Shown here one piece after another: positions 6,950 through 8,437 of a DNA stretch of 8,437 nucleotides. Location: positions 3,688-12,124 of the forward strand of contig CALMAV010000086.1 of the NCBI GenBank assembly GCA_937859895.1, given 5' to 3'. The notes beneath the pieces are model-generated. The model did no database searches. It was not told the DNA's origin and was given only the letters and a program-made list of their open reading frames with translations. Source of the DNA: an uncultured Bryobacterales bacterium. GTDB taxonomy: Bacteria > Acidobacteriota > Terriglobia > Bryobacterales > Bryobacteraceae. Every line of letters begins with the position of its first letter. Position 1 is the first letter of the stretch. The position numbers and the translations under genes were made by a program.

Positions 6950-7008
6950 GCATCATCCTGCATCCTGCCCACTATCCTGCCCACTATCCTGCCCATCCTG
7001 CCCCTGCC
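6945..7008 (+). repeat. ATCCTGC tandem array outside core copy B
   Basis: ATCCTGC starts at 6945, 6955, 6962, 6974, 6986 and 6995. Within this run the 12-bp unit ATCCTGCCCACT is perfect at 6962-6973 and 6974-6985, followed by two 9-bp versions ATCCTGCCC (6986-6994, 6995-7003). Read on the minus strand it is a series of GCAGGAT units leading into AGGATAGGG, as on the A side. Both arrays appear to have grown from the same AGGAT seed at the outer edge of the core. Confidence 0.88.
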
Positions 7009-7100
7009 GTCCTAGAGTGAAAGAGTGATGAACAGCTCAGTTCTGCTAATACCAGACTCCTGGACCGTGCGTTCAAGAGGAACCTACAAGGGAAGGGAAA

Positions 7101-7123
7101 GGACAGACGGAGTGAATATCTGA
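7101..7123 (+). repeat. Core repeat copy C
   Basis: Twenty-three bases identical to the core of copy A, same orientation, ending in TATCTGA. The upstream flank is purine-rich (AAGGGAAGGGAAAG) but lacks the GGATA units. The downstream flank GAGAGGGGTAG resembles the flank of copy B rather than that of copy A. It is inverted relative to B and so could pair with B instead of A, with a loop of about 155 bases. Confidence 0.88.
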
Positions 7124-7161
7124 GAGGGGTAGAAATGGAAGGTGCTAAGCAGGTTCAATCA

Positions 7162-7206
7162 GGCTATCCGAATCGTTATCTGCGTTAATCCGAGTTCATC
7201 GGTGGC
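7162..7206 (-). repeat. Degenerate ~10-bp periodic repeat directly after the ylxP stop
   Basis: The minus strand reads GCCACC, then near-repeats of a GAT-AAC-CG unit: GATGAACTCG, GATTAACGCA, GATAACGATTCG, GATAGCC. It begins at the last base of the ylxP stop codon. It resembles the GCCACxGATgAACaCgGAT type of intergenic repeat that I recall from many environmental bacterial genomes, whose function is not known to me. That family link is from memory, not from a search. Confidence 0.5.
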
Positions 7207-7490
7207 TATAACCACTCGACAACCGACCCGGTAAGCGCTCCGCCTAACTGATCAGCCGCATGCTTCTCAGCTGCTTGCAGAACCGTTTCGGCAAAGACAC
7301 GGTCACTGGACACCGTGACAACCAACACAGTTGAATTCGACCAGGAATCCAGTCCGTCAATCTCGGCTATCGATACGTTGAATCGCTCGCGTAGCCGGTC
7401 TTTCAGGCTCTTTACTACGTGGCGCTTGTCCTTCAGCGAGAAGGACTGCTCCACGTAGATTTCAAGAGTCAGAACACCAATGACCGGCAC
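7206..7490 (-). CDS. ylxP: YlxP-like DUF503 family protein
   Basis: Small protein (94 aa) of the DUF503/YlxP family, encoded next to infB and rbfA in many bacteria and presumed to act in ribosome or translation-related functions. Its biochemical role is not established. The sequence shows the family pattern: IGVLTLEIYVEQSFSLKDKR (4-23), VKSLKDRLRERFNVSIAEID (26-45), then a beta strand STVLVVTVSSD and a helix EKHAADQL. The start is GTG at 7488-7490, overlapping the infB stop by one base (TAGTG). I see no separate ribosome site, so translation is coupled to infB. The infB-ylxP-rbfA order supports the call strongly. Confidence 0.92.
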   Translation of the reverse strand: MPVIGVLTLEIYVEQSFSLKDKRHVVKSLKDRLRERFNVSIAEIDGLDSWSNSTVLVVTVSSDRVFAETVLQAAEKHAADQLGGALTGSVVEWL

Positions 7491-8437
7491 TACTGCGGTG
7501 GCGGAAGAACGGCGGCGATCCTCTCAGAAGTGAAAGCTTCCAACACATCGCCGGTGTTGATCGCGTGGAAATTGATGAGCGAGATACCGCACTCCAGCCC
7601 GTTCTTCACTTCGCTGGCGTCGTTTTTGAATCGCTTGAGCGCATCTATCTTACCGGTATGAACCACGTCTCCGTCACGCAGCAAGCGAATCTGTGCGTCG
7701 CGGCGGATAGTTCCATCGGTGACAAAGCAGCCAGCCACTGTACCAATTTTGCTGATGCGGAAAGTCTCCCGCACGTCGGCGTGGCCCAGGATTGTTTCCT
7801 TGTAAACCGGCTCCAAAAGCCCAGTCATCGCCAGCTGGATTTCGTCAATCAGCTCATAGATGATGCTATGGATGCGAATCTCGACCTTCTGCTGTTCGGC
7901 AGTTGAGACGGCATTCCGTTCCGGCTTCACATTGAAACCGATAACAAGCGCTTCCGACGCCGAAGCCAGCAGCACGTCATCCTCGGTGATGGCGCCAACC
8001 CCGGCACGCAGGATCCGCACTCGAACCTTCTCGTTCGAAAGCTGCTGTAGCGTATCGGACAGCACCTCAGCCGTACCGCCGACGTCTGCTTTGATGATAA
8101 TGTTAAGGTCTTTGAGCTCGCCCTCTTTGAACTGCTGATGGAGCGAATCGAGCGTCGCGACACGGGCGCCCTTAGCCATGGCGACATCGCGCGCCTTGGC
8201 TTCGCGGTAGATCACAATCTGCTTAGCCTTCGATGTATCGGAGACAACCTGGAAGCTGTCACCAACTTCGGGCAAGCTCTCCAAACCAATGACTTCGACC
8301 GGCATAGACGGCTCGGCTTCCTTCACCGAATTGCCGCGGTCGTCGAACATAGCTCGAACCTTATTGAACAGCGCACCGCAAATGAAGAAGTCGCCGACTT
8401 TCAACGTTCCATTGCGCACCAGCATGGTTGCCACTGG
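7490..8437 (-). CDS. infB: Translation initiation factor IF-2, C-terminal part (N-terminus beyond window)
   Basis: GTPase that brings initiator fMet-tRNA to the 30S subunit and promotes subunit joining. The window covers the last 315 codons plus stop; the frame is open to the right edge, where it reads PVATMLVRNGTLKVGD, the start of the domain II beta-barrel. Next come domain III (IIIKADVGGTAEVLSDTL ... GVGAITEDDVLLASAS ... VIGFNV) and the C-terminal fMet-tRNA-binding barrel (GTVAGCFVTDGTIRRDAQIRLLRDG, ALKRFKNDASEVKNGLECGI, NTGDVLEAF). The G domain and the species-variable N-terminal region lie outside. The family motif KADVQGS reads KADVGGT here, a mild variation. No frameshift or lost conserved block is visible. 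Its stop overlaps the ylxP start. Confidence 0.97.
   Translation of the reverse strand, partial: PVATMLVRNGTLKVGDFFICGALFNKVRAMFDDRGNSVKEAEPSMPVEVIGLESLPEVGDSFQVVSDTSKAKQIVIYREAKARDVAMAKGARVATLDSLHQQFKEGELKDLNIIIKADVGGTAEVLSDTLQQLSNEKVRVRILRAGVGAITEDDVLLASASEALVIGFNVKPERNAVSTAEQQKVEIRIHSIIYELIDEIQLAMTGLLEPVYKETILGHADVRETFRISKIGTVAGCFVTDGTIRRDAQIRLLRDGDVVHTGKIDALKRFKNDASEVKNGLECGISLINFHAINTGDVLEAFTSERIAAVLPPPQ

Larger units (their letters stand above)
6747..7205. other. 459-bp non-coding gap between ylxP and rbfA filled with repeats
   Basis: The gap contains, left to right: a GGAT-rich tandem array, core repeat copy A, a 75-bp unique loop, inverted copy B, an ATCCTGC tandem array, about 85 bp of apparently unique sequence, core copy C, and a degenerate periodic repeat next to ylxP. 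I see no protein gene, tRNA or transposase. On the transcript of the infB block (minus strand) the A/B pair would form a long hairpin ending 66 bases before rbfA. The gap could slow or split expression of rbfA from ylxP. Confidence 0.8.

Noticed and set aside
7028..7123. 31-codon plus-strand frame from ATG at 7028 ending in the TGA of core copy C
   Set aside because: It is too short, has no convincing ribosome site and partly consists of repeat sequence. It is probably a chance frame.
6747..7205. CRISPR array or insertion sequence in the repeat-rich gap
   Set aside because: Core copies are in mixed orientation with unequal spacing, so this is not a CRISPR array. There is no transposase frame.

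Overview
The window holds nine protein genes, all on the minus strand, and one gap rich in repeats. Gene content suggests an acidobacterium (Acidobacteriota, Terriglobia-like). The grounds are an infB-ylxP-rbfA translation cluster leading into hemE-hemG, followed by an exported SYLF-domain protein and a secreted S41 protease, in DNA of middling to slightly high GC. This placement is an inference from family resemblance and gene order; no marker gene here fixes the phylum.

Layout in the direction of transcription (high to low coordinates). (1) 8437-6390: the C-terminal part of infB (IF2, cut by the window edge), ylxP (DUF503, TAG/GTG overlap with infB), a 459-bp gap, then rbfA. This is the conserved translation-initiation and ribosome-maturation block. 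(2) 6308-3892: hemE (uroporphyrinogen decarboxylase) and hemG/hemY (FAD-dependent porphyrinogen oxidase), coupled by a TGATG overlap. (3) 3769-3095: an exported SYLF-domain protein, with a 9-bp perfect palindrome upstream and an intrinsic terminator downstream. (4) 3003-1438: an exported carboxy-terminal processing protease (S41) with an intact Ser-Lys-Gln triad and a TTG start. (5) 1276-1: ATPase and truncated permease of a NitT/TauT-type ABC importer, overlapping by 32 bp. No substrate-binding protein is in the window.

The most unusual part is the gap between ylxP and rbfA (6747-7205), where related bacteria usually have the two genes close together. It contains three copies of one core sequence. 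Two of them form a perfect 31-bp inverted repeat around a 75-bp loop. Each of these two arms is flanked on its outer side by its own short tandem array built on an AGGAT/ATCCT seed. A third core copy lies 150 bp further on, and a separate degenerate ~10-bp periodic repeat begins at the ylxP stop codon. This looks like an interspersed repeat family, possibly a mobile or REP-like element, sitting inside an essential operon where its transcript could fold into a long hairpin just ahead of rbfA.

Apart from that gap the region is ordinary housekeeping DNA, and I see no previously undescribed multi-gene system. Smaller points of interest are a strong Shine-Dalgarno upstream of the ABC ATPase with only ATT codons at the right distance, and a palindrome between hemG and the SYLF gene.
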